In this document: positions 10,801 through 19,633 of the stretch, in pieces
Position numbering within the stretch: position 1 is the stretch's first letter
Layout: every line of letters begins with the position of its first letter
Assembly (NCBI RefSeq): GCF_000497045.1
Contig: NW_015961970.1
Span: 868,802 to 932,801, forward strand
DNA length: 64,000 nt
Direction: 5' to 3'
From: Kalmanozyma brasiliensis GHG001
Taxonomy: Eukaryota > Basidiomycota > Ustilaginomycetes > Ustilaginales
The notes under the pieces: model-generated
What the model saw: the letters and a program-made list of their open reading frames with translations, nothing else
Databases searched by the model: none
Told to the model about the DNA's origin: nothing
Translations under genes and position numbers: made by a program

Positions 10801-11807
10801 TCCTCCTTCTCAGCCTGACGTCGCTTGAGCGTGTGGATCTTTGACTGGTTTTGATCGAGATGCGACTGGAACTTTTGCTTGCGCTTCTGCAGCTCCTCGT
10901 CGGTGTCCTTGATTGGCGTCATAGTCGCTTGCAGAGCCTCCATGTTCTCCTTGTGGAGCCTCTCCTTCTCCTCCAACGTCTCTGCGCGGTTCACAATCTC
11001 GCGGAAGCGTGTGGCCTCGTCGTAGAACTTGGAGTTCTGCACGGTCTTGACGCGGATCTCCTCGTTGAGATCTTCGAGCTTGGCTTCCTTCTGCGCAAGG
11101 TCGGCCTGCAGGTGTGTGAGCTTGCTTTTGATGGTGTCTGCGCGATCCTTGTCGACTTTTAGACCCTCGAGGGCTGCCTTGTCGACCTTGAGCTGCTGGG
11201 TGCGGTCCTTGCGCAAAGACTTGATGTTGTCTAGTGCTTTGGTGTAGCGAGTTGCCTCGAAGATGTCGTCAAATTTCTTTTTCAAGCTAGCTGGCTCTGA
11301 GAGGGGCCAATTGCTGTCTTCCTGGTGGCAGAAGATGACGTTCTCGAGGATGGACTTGGACACGCCAAGCAGGCGAGGGATCTCCTCGTCGAGCTCGGAG
11401 CATTTCGTGGACAATGTACCGCGCTTTCCCGTCTTGGCATCGTCGTCAGCGATCTGGAGAAGACCTTCGAGCGTCTTCATGGTGAGACCGCCGCCCTTCT
11501 TGCGCGAGACTTGGAGGTTGCGAACGCAGTTCATGCGCACCTTGTTGGCCGCATAGAAGCGCAGTCGGACCTGCGCCTTGACTTCGTTGGAGGTGGCCAT
11601 CTGTGGGTCGTGGACGAAAGCACCGCCTTTGGTGTTGGGAGGCAAGTCGCCCGTGGTAGCATACTTGAGACATTCGATGATGGTGGTCTTGCCGCTGCCA
11701 TTATAGCCCACAATGACAGTAAGTGGCTGGAAGAATTGGATGATGTTGATGCTTTTGTCGTCGAAGGAGCGCACGCCGCGAATGGCGAGCTTATCGAGGG
11801 AGGCCAT
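7878..11807 (-). CDS. RAD50: RAD50, MRN/MRX complex ATPase
   Basis: This intronless 1309-aa SMC-like ATPase is the size expected for Rad50. With Mre11 and Nbs1/Xrs2 it tethers and processes DNA double-strand breaks and signals to the ATM-type kinase. The Walker A box GYNGSGKTT is at residues 34-42, and the Q-loop region includes FCHQEDSNWPLSEP. Two long coiled-coil arms flank a zinc hook CFAC (C687, C690). The ABC signature CSAGQKVLASIIIRLALAE is near residue 1204 and Walker B LALDEPTTNLD near 1230. The D-loop and switch histidine (VITHDEEF) follow. The start ATG at 11807 (MASLDKLAIRG) matches the family. The open frame extends 41 codons further upstream but without homology. It shares a 367-base divergent promoter with the PFA3 gene. 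Confidence 0.97.
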   Translation of the reverse strand: MASLDKLAIRGVRSFDDKSINIIQFFQPLTVIVGYNGSGKTTIIECLKYATTGDLPPNTKGGAFVHDPQMATSNEVKAQVRLRFYAANKVRMNCVRNLQVSRKKGGGLTMKTLEGLLQIADDDAKTGKRGTLSTKCSELDEEIPRLLGVSKSILENVIFCHQEDSNWPLSEPASLKKKFDDIFEATRYTKALDNIKSLRKDRTQQLKVDKAALEGLKVDKDRADTIKSKLTHLQADLAQKEAKLEDLNEEIRVKTVQNSKFYDEATRFREIVNRAETLEEKERLHKENMEALQATMTPIKDTDEELQKRKQKFQSHLDQNQSKIHTLKRRQAEKEDELETHEQRHRKKLSEKGGLDAEKRAHIQAKEKREVSIKQIGNELGIKGFGGDGLTDAQIRSFEDRVKEEVRKLDDELASLREADSKKDDDLTTTWQNLRAELRAKLNAREQLTDSVRKLREKIKRAQDELDGYALSGVDIEAAERDRDGLSTKVAAAQKEFEDAKYEEQIRKKNADIREKDDLREERTSEINLLNRHAELRASLGLKMQQATTRRNTAQEQFDRHKAALADRVRPNMELRDVENEVARALSKHEKRLEELESANAVKNRELQQVESAISFASKQLKTKQEMAAELQQAIKTILAGDFKDAEEAVKVCAEEIAAAKDEYASIDSLDSFLRRVLREAKGKGHCFACNRGVTPSEYEAIEKHVSSTLSSSNTAQKKKTLKADIDGWTERNAECQTALAKDAQRKVIQDVEIVELQKTISSKEAELEVAAEAAEASSTELTQIQAELKELQVLRRVGSDIARLLLEANDLDAEVQNLQSDLASTGSTQTGEQVQAEIDQLAATIKVLKRELNALQQDRETKRTLINSLERDTHRAEVAVITKRQEYAKKTSIETQLQEVSADLEEQQKRIKGLDAEVESANGPIRRAKDELETFKAEASEAESKLKGRADKLEGWAKQIRELNAAVNAYIQQRGDQRLEECVEAIQELVDKIQGIHRDIKEITDKTAELQKEVNQSQATERNILDNLRYRQLAKDVVKIEEEINSLDLEQAQRSRKHFADKYTQAKEEENRLNGEASHLSGELASLRSQIKGRELELRDEFKGVHQNYKRKLIEVKTSEMANNDLEKYAKALENAIMRYHAIKMEEINDIIRYLWQKTYQGTDIDTILIKSDNEGARGNRSYNYRVCMVKDMVEMDMRGRCSAGQKVLASIIIRLALAESFGSNCGILALDEPTTNLDKDNIEALARSLADLIKERAENSQLQLIVITHDEEFLTLLGQNDVLEYYWRVSRDVHQKSIIERERIRNV

Positions 11808-12174
11808 GGTCGATGTGATGCAAGGCGGGCCTAGCCTTGAGCTGCAGTATGCAGCCTTTGAACCGAGACACCCTTCGTGATGATGGTGGTAGCGCGGTCG
11901 ACCTTCAAAGATGCGTGCGTGCAGGAGCAAACAAGCTGCAGGGAGCTGAGTCGGAAGGTCTCAAGCCAAAAATCAAAGTGGAGTCCAACACTCAGCAGTG
12001 CAGCTCAGCCAGGGTCCTGTCACGCGTCTCGGTCGACTGCGCGGAGGGGCGGTGCTCCCTCACCTTCTCACACCATCACACCACACTCGGCTTCATCACG
12101 AGACATGCTGCGGTCAAGCGCATAACCTCTCTTCATACCTCTCAAGCCAGCCGCTCGGCTCGTAGCTACGCAAG
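11808..12174. promoter_or_regulatory. divergent promoter of RAD50 and PFA3
   Basis: These 367 bases lie between two oppositely transcribed genes and should hold both promoters and leaders. An octamer GCTCAGCC lies at 12003-12010. It extends to a 15-mer, GCTCAGCCAGGGTCC (12003-12017), that recurs identically at 34976-34990. Confidence 0.5.
12003..12010 (+). promoter_or_regulatory. candidate promoter octamer GCTCAGCC
   Basis: Exact copy of the octamer in the RAD50/PFA3 divergent promoter, 172 bases before the PFA3 start. It is part of a 15-base identity with 34976-34990. Function is inferred only from its recurrence in intergenic DNA. Confidence 0.35.
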
Positions 12175-13770
12175 ATGCCCTTCACCTGCGATCCCAAGAA
12201 CCCGCACGCATCCGAGTCGCTCAAACGCATATGTCGCAACCTGCGCTGGATCCCGTTCGTCTTCATCGTCGGTCTCATCGCCTTTGCCTATCTCACCGTC
12301 ACCGTCTCTCTCGCGATCCAATACCGATTTATACGGAAGGGTGAATGGATATCGGCTTTGTTCGAGATCTTGTTCTCGACGACACTGGCGGGAGGAGCGA
12401 TATGGGGCTTCATCGTGGCGGTGTTCCAACACCCTGGTTCGCCATCTCGACAAGTCAACGACTCGGAAGGATGGGGAGCGACCAGCTCAAGTAGCAATCT
12501 GCGTCCTGGTAGCGAGTACGAGATGCATCACGGCGCACCCAACGAGGAATCCCAATCGCTCATGCACCATCGTGACTCAGTGGACGTCTCCTCTTCCGCC
12601 CCACTCCTCCCCGCCCCGATCCCTGGTCAGCCATCTTACCCCGCCCGTTCGGGCCGCGAACAGCTCTCCGACCTCGCCCGTCTGTCCACCGGCGCAGTCG
12701 TCCAAGAACGCGCCAACATCTGGGTCAAATCTACCGGCGACCCTCGCTGGTGTGCCAAATGCAACGCTCCCAAGCCGGATCGCACCCACCACTGCAGCAC
12801 GTGCCAAACATGCGTTCTACGGATGGACCACCACTGTCCCTGGCTCGCCAATCGCTGTGTCGGGCTGCGCAACCACAAGGCGTTCTTTCTGTTCATCAGC
12901 TACACGGCGTTGTTCTGCGCATACGCATGTCAGGAGACCGCCAGGGCGCTGCTGCGCTATGTGGAAGGAGAGGCGGATGGGTTCGAGAGCAGCCCCATCG
13001 CTTGGGCTGTGGTGATGTTTCTGGGCTTCATCTTCGGGGCTAGTCTGGTGCCCTTTGCAGGATACCATGCTTGGTTGATCTGTAGGAACAGGACGACGAT
13101 TGAGAGTATGGAGGGGTCAGGGCGGGTGAGGTTGCGGGTCAAGAGGGATGAAAACAGGCCTCGGGTGGAGGACCGATTGCGAGGCGTGATGCGCAGCTCC
13201 ATCGAGCGAAGCGATCGCACCGCTCGCAGTGCATCAAACAGGGAAGAGAGGAGCGAAAGCGGTTGGCGAACAGATGAGCATCTCACACGGGACGAACGAC
13301 GTGCGCTCAAAAAGGCCTCCAAGCTCAACGTGTACGACGTCGGTGCGGCCAACAACTGGCGGCAGGTCATGGGCGACAAGTGGTATCTCTGGTTCGTGCC
13401 TGTGGGCGCACCGAGATCGGATGGGTTTGCGTTCTTGGTGCAGACGCAGACGCTGCAGAAGCTCGAGGAGATCACTGCGTCAATACGGGTCAGGGACGAG
13501 CAGACGTTCCGACCGCCCACCCTGCGTCATCCTGACTCTCGGCCCAGCGAGGGTTACGACGATGACGATTCGGTGTACGACCCTTCGCAGCCAGCTTCAC
13601 GATTTGGGTACCCGGAGGGTGCGGAGAGGAGGCACGAATCGGTGCAAGCGAGGGAGACAGGGTTGGACAGAAGGACGGGACAGAGATTCAATGGGGCGCA
13701 CGGAGAGATGGAGTGGGGCGACGCACCAAAGAAGTCGTTCGTGCTGTTTGGCGTCGATGATGAGGACTAG
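12175..13770 (+). CDS. PFA3: DHHC palmitoyltransferase, Pfa3-like
   Basis: This intronless 531-aa membrane S-acyltransferase attaches palmitate to cysteines of target proteins. Yeast Pfa3 acts on Vac8 at the vacuole. Transmembrane segments are at about residues 25-47 and 60-82, then after the cysteine-rich domain at about 237-258 and 276-300. The Cys-rich DHHC domain spans about 190-235, with the catalytic motif DHHC at residues 218-221 (C221). It has a TTxE motif (TTIES) and a C-terminal NVYDVGAANNWRQVMG segment typical of Pfa3-type PaCCT regions. The usual CPWxxxC spacing is altered: residues 221-228 read C-P-W-L-A-N-R-C, one residue longer than normal. The C-terminal tail is hydrophilic and charged. 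The first in-frame ATG after upstream stops was used. Confidence 0.9.
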   Translation: MPFTCDPKNPHASESLKRICRNLRWIPFVFIVGLIAFAYLTVTVSLAIQYRFIRKGEWISALFEILFSTTLAGGAIWGFIVAVFQHPGSPSRQVNDSEGWGATSSSSNLRPGSEYEMHHGAPNEESQSLMHHRDSVDVSSSAPLLPAPIPGQPSYPARSGREQLSDLARLSTGAVVQERANIWVKSTGDPRWCAKCNAPKPDRTHHCSTCQTCVLRMDHHCPWLANRCVGLRNHKAFFLFISYTALFCAYACQETARALLRYVEGEADGFESSPIAWAVVMFLGFIFGASLVPFAGYHAWLICRNRTTIESMEGSGRVRLRVKRDENRPRVEDRLRGVMRSSIERSDRTARSASNREERSESGWRTDEHLTRDERRALKKASKLNVYDVGAANNWRQVMGDKWYLWFVPVGAPRSDGFAFLVQTQTLQKLEEITASIRVRDEQTFRPPTLRHPDSRPSEGYDDDDSVYDPSQPASRFGYPEGAERRHESVQARETGLDRRTGQRFNGAHGEMEWGDAPKKSFVLFGVDDED

Positions 13771-13849
13771 CGTGGATGGCTATTGGAGACAAGACAATGC
13801 GACGCTGTTGCAACAATACAATCTGATCGGCGACTGTGTGTTTGTGGAC

Positions 13850-16789
13850 CTACTCACCCTCTCCTACTTCCTCTTCCTCCTCCTCAGTCTCGCTATCTGC
13901 CTCTTCTTCCGCCTCATGCCTAGCACCATCACCGGTCCTCTGGCCATCCGTTTGACCAATCTTGTCCCGGTGTATCCTCCCCAACTCCCTCCTCATCCTC
14001 CTCGCCCTTCCCCTCATGACCGCCTCCACCATCCGCTCCACGACCTCGAGATGAGCCTGAATCCCAAACCCGCTCTCCCAGCCTTTGATCGTCGCATCCG
14101 CATTCTCCGCCCTTGGATTCACCAGCTGATTGATGATCGCGTCCATCGCCGTGCTCGCCGTTCTGGGTGTAGCGATGCCGACGAGATGGTTGGCGTGGTG
14201 AATGACGCGCGGGTAGAGTTCAGAGTGTGTAAGACCAAGCGGATCGGCGTCACTGCGAGAGGTGCCGGTGAATTGGTGCATTGGATACGAGGCGCCGGCG
14301 GGAAGCGAGGTGGTGTGGGTGACGGGCTGCGCCATGTGGCTGCGGTAGAGACTGCGTAGGTCAGCGTCGAGTTGTGTCCACTCATCCGCGTTGGCCTGAG
14401 CCGGTTGAGCGGATTGCTGGCGCGTGGGTGAGGGAGCAGAGGGCATGAAGTCGGTGAAGGATGCCCACCTACGCTGCGGCTCGAGTCTGCGCCATTCGTG
14501 AAGATCGATCTGGTTCGATAGAATCAGGTGTTCCTCGGCGAATGCGGCGTACGCTTCCACCTGGTCCGAGGTCATGTGCAGCGCCTCTAGCTCGGCAGGA
14601 TCCATCTCGACCGCTGCGTCGGTCGAATGCAGGTACCGCTCTCGTCGCTTGTCGAGAGCGGCGAGCCACGGCTCGAGTGACGGCGCACATGATATGCCGG
14701 CATGTCCCTTCTTGCTGCCTGCTGGATCTGCGGAAGGGGTCGGAAGAAGCTCGACACGCTCGCGACCATCAAGACCATATCGCATCTTGATGACGACAAG
14801 CAGCGCTGCCATCAGGACAAACTCCTTCGGCGCGCGCTGCAGCTGCGCCGCTCCTGGCAATGCACCTTGCAAGTCCTCCTCGATCGAGCCGCGCGGTGCT
14901 GTGCTCTTCTCCTTCTGAGGTGGACTAGGCATAAGTTGTAGACCAACGCCTCTGCTGACCGTTTCCAGCATTCGCTTTGTCGCGACATAGAACGTCGGTG
15001 GCAGCAACATGCCCTCCACCAGCCTCGTCAGCTGAGCCGGCGTGTTGCCCTCGCCAAAATCGATCTCGTATGTGCGTTGCAGCAGGTCGGCCACGCTCAG
15101 AGTGTGCAGATGAAGCGTCGTGATGCTGGGAACGACGTCTGTGTCGAGGTGGTGATGGTGAACATTGTCCTTGTTCAAAGATTGCGTCATTGGAAGCGGC
15201 AACAAATGGACGACGTTTAGATAAGGTAGCTTGTGCGAAGAGATGAGCTTCACTAGGTCGGCCCAGAGGACGGGAATCTTGAGGAGATGTAGCGATAGGT
15301 AGATGATCGAGATTGTGGTCGGCATGATGGCGAGATGGAGGACCTCGGCTTGGGCCTTGGCGACCGAGTGCTTAGAGGCCCAGGCAGGAATGTGACGCCG
15401 ACTCTTTCGACCATTGCCTTGTCCAGACGGAGGAGTGAGCTCGCGTTGCTGGCCTTCATTGTCGCTGGTCGCCTCAGACATCGCTTGCGAGCGTTGTCGC
15501 TGCCTGCGCTCCTCGGCAAAGACGGGATCGAGCTCAGCAAGCTCGTCTTCCGGATCAGCGAGAGACTCGGGCTCGCTGGAGCGTTGGGATCGTGATCGTT
15601 CGTGCTCTCCTTGACCGACGATCCAGTCGATGCAGTCCTTTGCGGTAGCTGGATCGTCCGAGTCGGCCAGATCCTCCTCATCCTGCTCTCGCTGCTCATG
15701 TGACTGCTCTCGACTACTTGTGGTGCGCTGTCTACGCTCAAGATGGTGGTGATATCCGTTGAAAAGCGTCCTGCGCCTGTGCTGACGGATATCGCTCTCC
15801 GGATCGTACGTAGCGTGATTGGGAAAGAGCTCTGTAGCGCGCTCTTGCGATAGGGAGTGACGAGTGTGCCAATCGAAAGTGGCGGCAATGAGCGGTTCGG
15901 GTGGATAATGACCAGCGGGCAGAAGAGAGACGAACATGGTCCAAAGATCACGAGCGATTGCTTCGGTCTCTGGTGGCAATTTTTCTCCCCACAGCTCGCG
16001 AAGCTTGTTGAGCTGGAGCCGCAAGATGAGTTGCAAGCATTGTAGCAAGGCGAAGCGGCCTTCGTACGCGCCGTATAGGCCGACACCAGAACGCCAGATC
16101 CTGCGGATGCCTCGTCTTGAGGCTCGTGCGAACGTGTCTGGTTCCGAGTCGAGACCACTCTCTTCTGCAGCGGAAGAGGCTGCGTAGCTGCGTGCGGACC
16201 GAGGATCTCGCTCGAAGAAGCTGTCGGCTCGGATGGAGTAGGGCGGCTCGTCGCCATCGTCGTCTTGTTGACTATCGGAGGCGAGCTGATCCAGCTCGTC
16301 TGAATGCGCAGAGTATCTCGACCGTGATCTGGATCTCGAACTCTGCCTTCGAGCCCGCTTGTGAGCGCGTCGCGTCTCTTCTTCGAGCTGGTCCTCTTCG
16401 CTGTCCTCTAGCTCGACATCGGTGTCTGGCAGCGAGTAGTGAGGTGTGTGTTGACTCTTGAGCCTGCGAACCTTGTTGACGTTGACAGTGCGTCGTTTCC
16501 TCGCAACTCCGTCGCCCAGAAATTCGTCGTCTTCGGCTTGCTCGATGCGAAAGTGCTGCTGTACGTGACCGCGTTTGCAGATGAGCTGGCCTGCTCGAAG
16601 GCGCATCTTGCGTGTTCCACATTCCGGGCATCTTGGACGCTGCGAGAACTGAGATGCCTCGCGTTGAGATGCTGATGAAGGACCTGCTTGGCTCGACATG
16701 AGCTCGTCAAAGTCGGAAGATGGCGCCATGTTAGGCTGAGAGAAGGAGGCGCCATAACGACTGCCATGCTGCGAGCCGTGCGACTTCAT
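13850..16789 (-). CDS. RRN7: RRN7/TAF1B-type RNA polymerase I initiation factor
   Basis: This intronless 979-aa protein resembles the TFIIB-like subunit of the RNA polymerase I core factor, which recruits Pol I to the rDNA promoter in the nucleolus. The diagnostic part is an N-terminal zinc ribbon, C54-x2-C57-x13-C71-x3-H75, followed by VQ, the Rrn7/TAF1B form. After an acidic, Arg/Ser-rich linker (about 100-210), a cyclin-like region begins near residue 240 (EGRFALLQCLQLILRLQLNKL) and continues past residue 560. The long acidic inserts at about 380-470 and a Glu-rich C-terminus (TEEEEEEVGEGE) make it longer than yeast Rrn7 (about 510 aa). Its stop is only 79 bases from the convergent PFA3 stop. 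The ATG at 16789 is the first in frame. Confidence 0.85.
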   Translation of the reverse strand: MKSHGSQHGSRYGASFSQPNMAPSSDFDELMSSQAGPSSASQREASQFSQRPRCPECGTRKMRLRAGQLICKRGHVQQHFRIEQAEDDEFLGDGVARKRRTVNVNKVRRLKSQHTPHYSLPDTDVELEDSEEDQLEEETRRAHKRARRQSSRSRSRSRYSAHSDELDQLASDSQQDDDGDEPPYSIRADSFFERDPRSARSYAASSAAEESGLDSEPDTFARASRRGIRRIWRSGVGLYGAYEGRFALLQCLQLILRLQLNKLRELWGEKLPPETEAIARDLWTMFVSLLPAGHYPPEPLIAATFDWHTRHSLSQERATELFPNHATYDPESDIRQHRRRTLFNGYHHHLERRQRTTSSREQSHEQREQDEEDLADSDDPATAKDCIDWIVGQGEHERSRSQRSSEPESLADPEDELAELDPVFAEERRQRQRSQAMSEATSDNEGQQRELTPPSGQGNGRKSRRHIPAWASKHSVAKAQAEVLHLAIMPTTISIIYLSLHLLKIPVLWADLVKLISSHKLPYLNVVHLLPLPMTQSLNKDNVHHHHLDTDVVPSITTLHLHTLSVADLLQRTYEIDFGEGNTPAQLTRLVEGMLLPPTFYVATKRMLETVSRGVGLQLMPSPPQKEKSTAPRGSIEEDLQGALPGAAQLQRAPKEFVLMAALLVVIKMRYGLDGRERVELLPTPSADPAGSKKGHAGISCAPSLEPWLAALDKRRERYLHSTDAAVEMDPAELEALHMTSDQVEAYAAFAEEHLILSNQIDLHEWRRLEPQRRWASFTDFMPSAPSPTRQQSAQPAQANADEWTQLDADLRSLYRSHMAQPVTHTTSLPAGASYPMHQFTGTSRSDADPLGLTHSELYPRVIHHANHLVGIATPRTASTAMDAIINQLVNPRAENADATIKGWESGFGIQAHLEVVERMVEAVMRGRARRMRRELGRIHRDKIGQTDGQRTGDGARHEAEEEADSETEEEEEEVGEGE

Positions 16790-18339
16790 GGCGCCAGAGA
16801 GTGCCGAAACCGACTTGGAGTGCTATAAGACATCGGAGCTGGGTAGCTCAACGTCGTCTCCGCTGTTGCAACTCGGAAAGCGTACAGTCGACCCAGTCCG
16901 GGGGGCTTGGCTGTCGGTAGAGAAGGTCCACAAGAGGAAGGCCAGAAGAAAGCGTTCGCGAACCGAATCTTTTTCAGGGTCCAGGATCGCGATTTCGGAA
17001 GTCGGCGGCAACGTGAATTTAGATCCTAAGATGTTTGGTAGCTAGGGCTAACATCTTTCAGCTCTTCGACAGCCCCACCAAGACGACTTACCCCACAATC
17101 GGTAGTCTTGACAGGCAGAGTTGGACACTGCGAAGTCGAAAGTGAGCTTTGGATTGCCAGAAAACCTTACGTTGTGTCTCTCCCAGCGGAAGGAGAAAGG
17201 GAGGCCCGATGGCGCCCACCAAGCGCAGGAGGAGGAGAAAGAGGATGCGTGAAAAAAGAAACTTGGCAATTGAAGCTCAGCAAGCTCGCCTAGCAGGCGG
17301 CACAAACAAGAACGCCAAACCGCATCCGCATCTGCGACACGACAATGGAGACAGCCCTTCTGAAGAAGGTGTCTGGTCTACTGTATTTTCCCCACATACT
17401 TGCATTGCGCTGGTCGAGCGTCAGTGCGGACCTGCGACAGATCTCATATTGATTGCAGAGCCAATAGAGTGGGGTGATGAAGCCCCAAGACGACTTCATG
17501 AGTGTCCAAAAGCGCGCTGATGATCGTCGTGTCGAGCTGGTCGGCTATCGAGTCGTCGGGGCAGCAGCAAGAGCGAGAGTGAGCGGGGCTGAGACTTGAC
17601 ACCTCTCAGCTGCTCTTTCGGCGTGTCTGGACGAATAGGATCTGCAGTGGATTTGTAGGCAGGCCTCCAAGGACCGCCAGGACCTCGACCCCTAGGCAGT
17701 TGCTGGACCCTCTTTGCGTGTCGAAACGGGGCAAAGCATCGTTGACGAATTTGCAGCTCGGGTAGCATCATGTTGCAGCGAGCAGGCGCAGCTTTCGAGG
17801 CCAACCGCTTTCAGAAAAATTCTCCTTTTCGTCGATTTCAGGCTCAGCTGCTGCAACGCCTCTGCCCATGCCTAGCGAGGGCGCTGGATTTTCGCTGATT
17901 TCCCCGCAAGCTAACCAGGCGATCAGCAGCCGGCAGCAGCAGCACACAAGCGGCCTTGGACACTCGTGCAGCCGCTCCGCCGTTTCAGTCCAAGTTTAGC
18001 AGCAGCAGTAGCAACTCGCCTGATTCGCGCTTCTCATCGCAGCAGTGCCTCTTTCGCCGCTTGCCTGCACTCCAGAATTTGGTCCGCCATCCACACTCTC
18101 TTTTGCCCTTCGTCGTCGTCGTTGTCCTCACCATCCCACCACGTCCATCATCTCGACCCGTCCGCTTGATACCCTCTCGACCTTTCCTGCTCTCCACCTT
18201 TCGATTCTTTACGAGTGCACCCTCACTTCGGTCTACTACAGCCGTCTTTATTGCTATTTCTGGAACCTGCTATACCTTGGTCCAACTACAATCCACCTTC
18301 CAGAGCGCGGTAATCGCAGATCCGCAAGCACCACCCACA
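16790..18339. other. long intergenic region upstream of the DUF7707 gene
   Basis: These 1550 bases contain the RRN7 promoter and the promoter and leader of the secreted protein gene. A frame of 103 codons from an ATG at 17209 begins with a run of arginines but has no homology I recognise. The frame of the downstream gene is open back to 17956, but without an ATG before 18340. The last 400 bases before 18340 are rich in pyrimidines on the + strand, as expected of a highly expressed fungal leader. No RNA gene was recognised. Confidence 0.4.
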
Positions 18340-19365
18340 ATGAGGACAAGCATCGCTGCCGTCGCGGCATTGTCCGCCGCCGCCCTGTTCGCCGCCACCC
18401 CGGCGCAAGCACAAGGCATCGCCTCGCTCAACTTTGGCAACGGAGGTGGTAGCAGTCAACAAGCTTCGCCCGCCAGCTCCGCAGCTGCCGCCTCTTCGGT
18501 CGCTACCTCGGTCGCATCTGCTGCCTCTTCCGTCCCTGCCACTTCCGCGCCCAGCTCTGCGCCCACAAACGCCGCCATCTCTGGTTCCGACTCTGCAGCG
18601 ACGAGCACCATTGCCTCGGACCCTATCTCCTCCCCTGCCTATGCTGCCGGCACGGTCACCTACATCCCCCCACCTCTTCCATCCTCGACCGCAATCATCA
18701 ACGTCTCTGCGCTCCCCTCGTCGCTGCCAGCGCTCAACGCGACCGCTTCGTCCAACTACACCTTGCCATCCGCCACGGCCACCGGTGTCTTCCCCACCCT
18801 CCCCTCGCTCCAGGGCCAATCGAACCCGTACCAAATCGTTTTCGCCAACACCGCCGGTTTGCCGACGTACAACTGGAACCTCGCACTCAACTCTTCCTCC
18901 GATCAGTCCAAGACCGCCCTGTGCGCCTCGCAGATGCAGTTCTGCGCCAAGGCGGGGTGCAACGATACCGAGGCCAAGCTGACCAACTTTTGCGAGACCA
19001 AGTACATGGGTGTCGCCTGTTCGTGCAGCAAGGGCGCGAGTCGATTGGAGCAGTACCAGTGGCCGGTGATGCTGGCTGATTGTCAGGGCAGGAACACCGC
19101 TTGTAGGGATGCTTGCGTGAAGCCCGGCCAGAGCGTCGCCGATCAGGACAAGTGTCTGGATACTTGCGCCCAGAACTATGGTAGTACGTGCGGTAAACCG
19201 GGACAGTACGCGGCTAATTATGCTGTGGGCAAGGAGGGTAGTAAGCCGAGCTATACCATTGTTCAAGGTGGAACGGCACAGAATGGAGCGCTGGGCAAGA
19301 ACGCTGGTTTGATGGGTGTGGTTGCTGTTGCTGCGCTCGTTTCGGTCGTTGTAGTCGGATTGTAA
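18340..19365 (+). CDS. secreted GPI-anchored Cys-rich protein (DUF7707 type)
   Basis: This is a 341-aa cell-surface protein of unknown function. A classical signal peptide occupies residues 1-24, ending APAQA-like (ATPAQA|QG). It is followed by a Ser/Ala/Pro/Thr-rich stalk (about 35-150) with several N-glycosylation sequons. A cysteine-rich domain covers about residues 155-300 (YNWNLALN...CASQMQFC...CNDT...C...VACSC...DCQGRNTAC...CVKPG...CLDTC...TCG). The C-terminus is hydrophobic (GLMGVVAVAALVSVVVVGL), as in GPI-anchored proteins. The layout matches the fungal DUF7707 family of GPI proteins. The frame is open for 128 codons upstream, but the first ATG is at 18340 and directly begins the signal peptide, which decides the start. 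A role at the wall or host interface is inference only. Confidence 0.8.
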   Translation: MRTSIAAVAALSAAALFAATPAQAQGIASLNFGNGGGSSQQASPASSAAAASSVATSVASAASSVPATSAPSSAPTNAAISGSDSAATSTIASDPISSPAYAAGTVTYIPPPLPSSTAIINVSALPSSLPALNATASSNYTLPSATATGVFPTLPSLQGQSNPYQIVFANTAGLPTYNWNLALNSSSDQSKTALCASQMQFCAKAGCNDTEAKLTNFCETKYMGVACSCSKGASRLEQYQWPVMLADCQGRNTACRDACVKPGQSVADQDKCLDTCAQNYGSTCGKPGQYAANYAVGKEGSKPSYTIVQGGTAQNGALGKNAGLMGVVAVAALVSVVVVGL

Positions 19366-19633
19366 GCCGGGATGAAGGAATGGACCTCACCCCGACACTC
19401 GCTTCGAGGGCTGGGCCTATCCACTCGACCGGGCCCAGCACACACCACACTCGTTTGCTTCATTTCATCGTTGGATTTTTTTTCACTATCGAATACCTTT
19501 CTTGTAATGCCCCTACCTCGGATACACCACACACTCACTTGGCTCGATCTGACTCTGGAATATATCGCCGTTTCATCGTGCTCTCTGCTTGTGACGGACT
19601 GTTGTACATTCTTCTGGCTTCTGTCTGGTGTAG

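Noticed and set aside
17209..17520. 103-codon frame beginning with an arginine run in the long intergenic region
   Set aside because: No family signature, low-complexity start and ordinary intergenic composition. A small real gene cannot be excluded, but nothing supports it.
17956..18339. 128-codon N-terminal extension of the DUF7707 protein
   Set aside because: It opens with TTG and has no ATG, whereas the ATG at 18340 directly begins a signal peptide.
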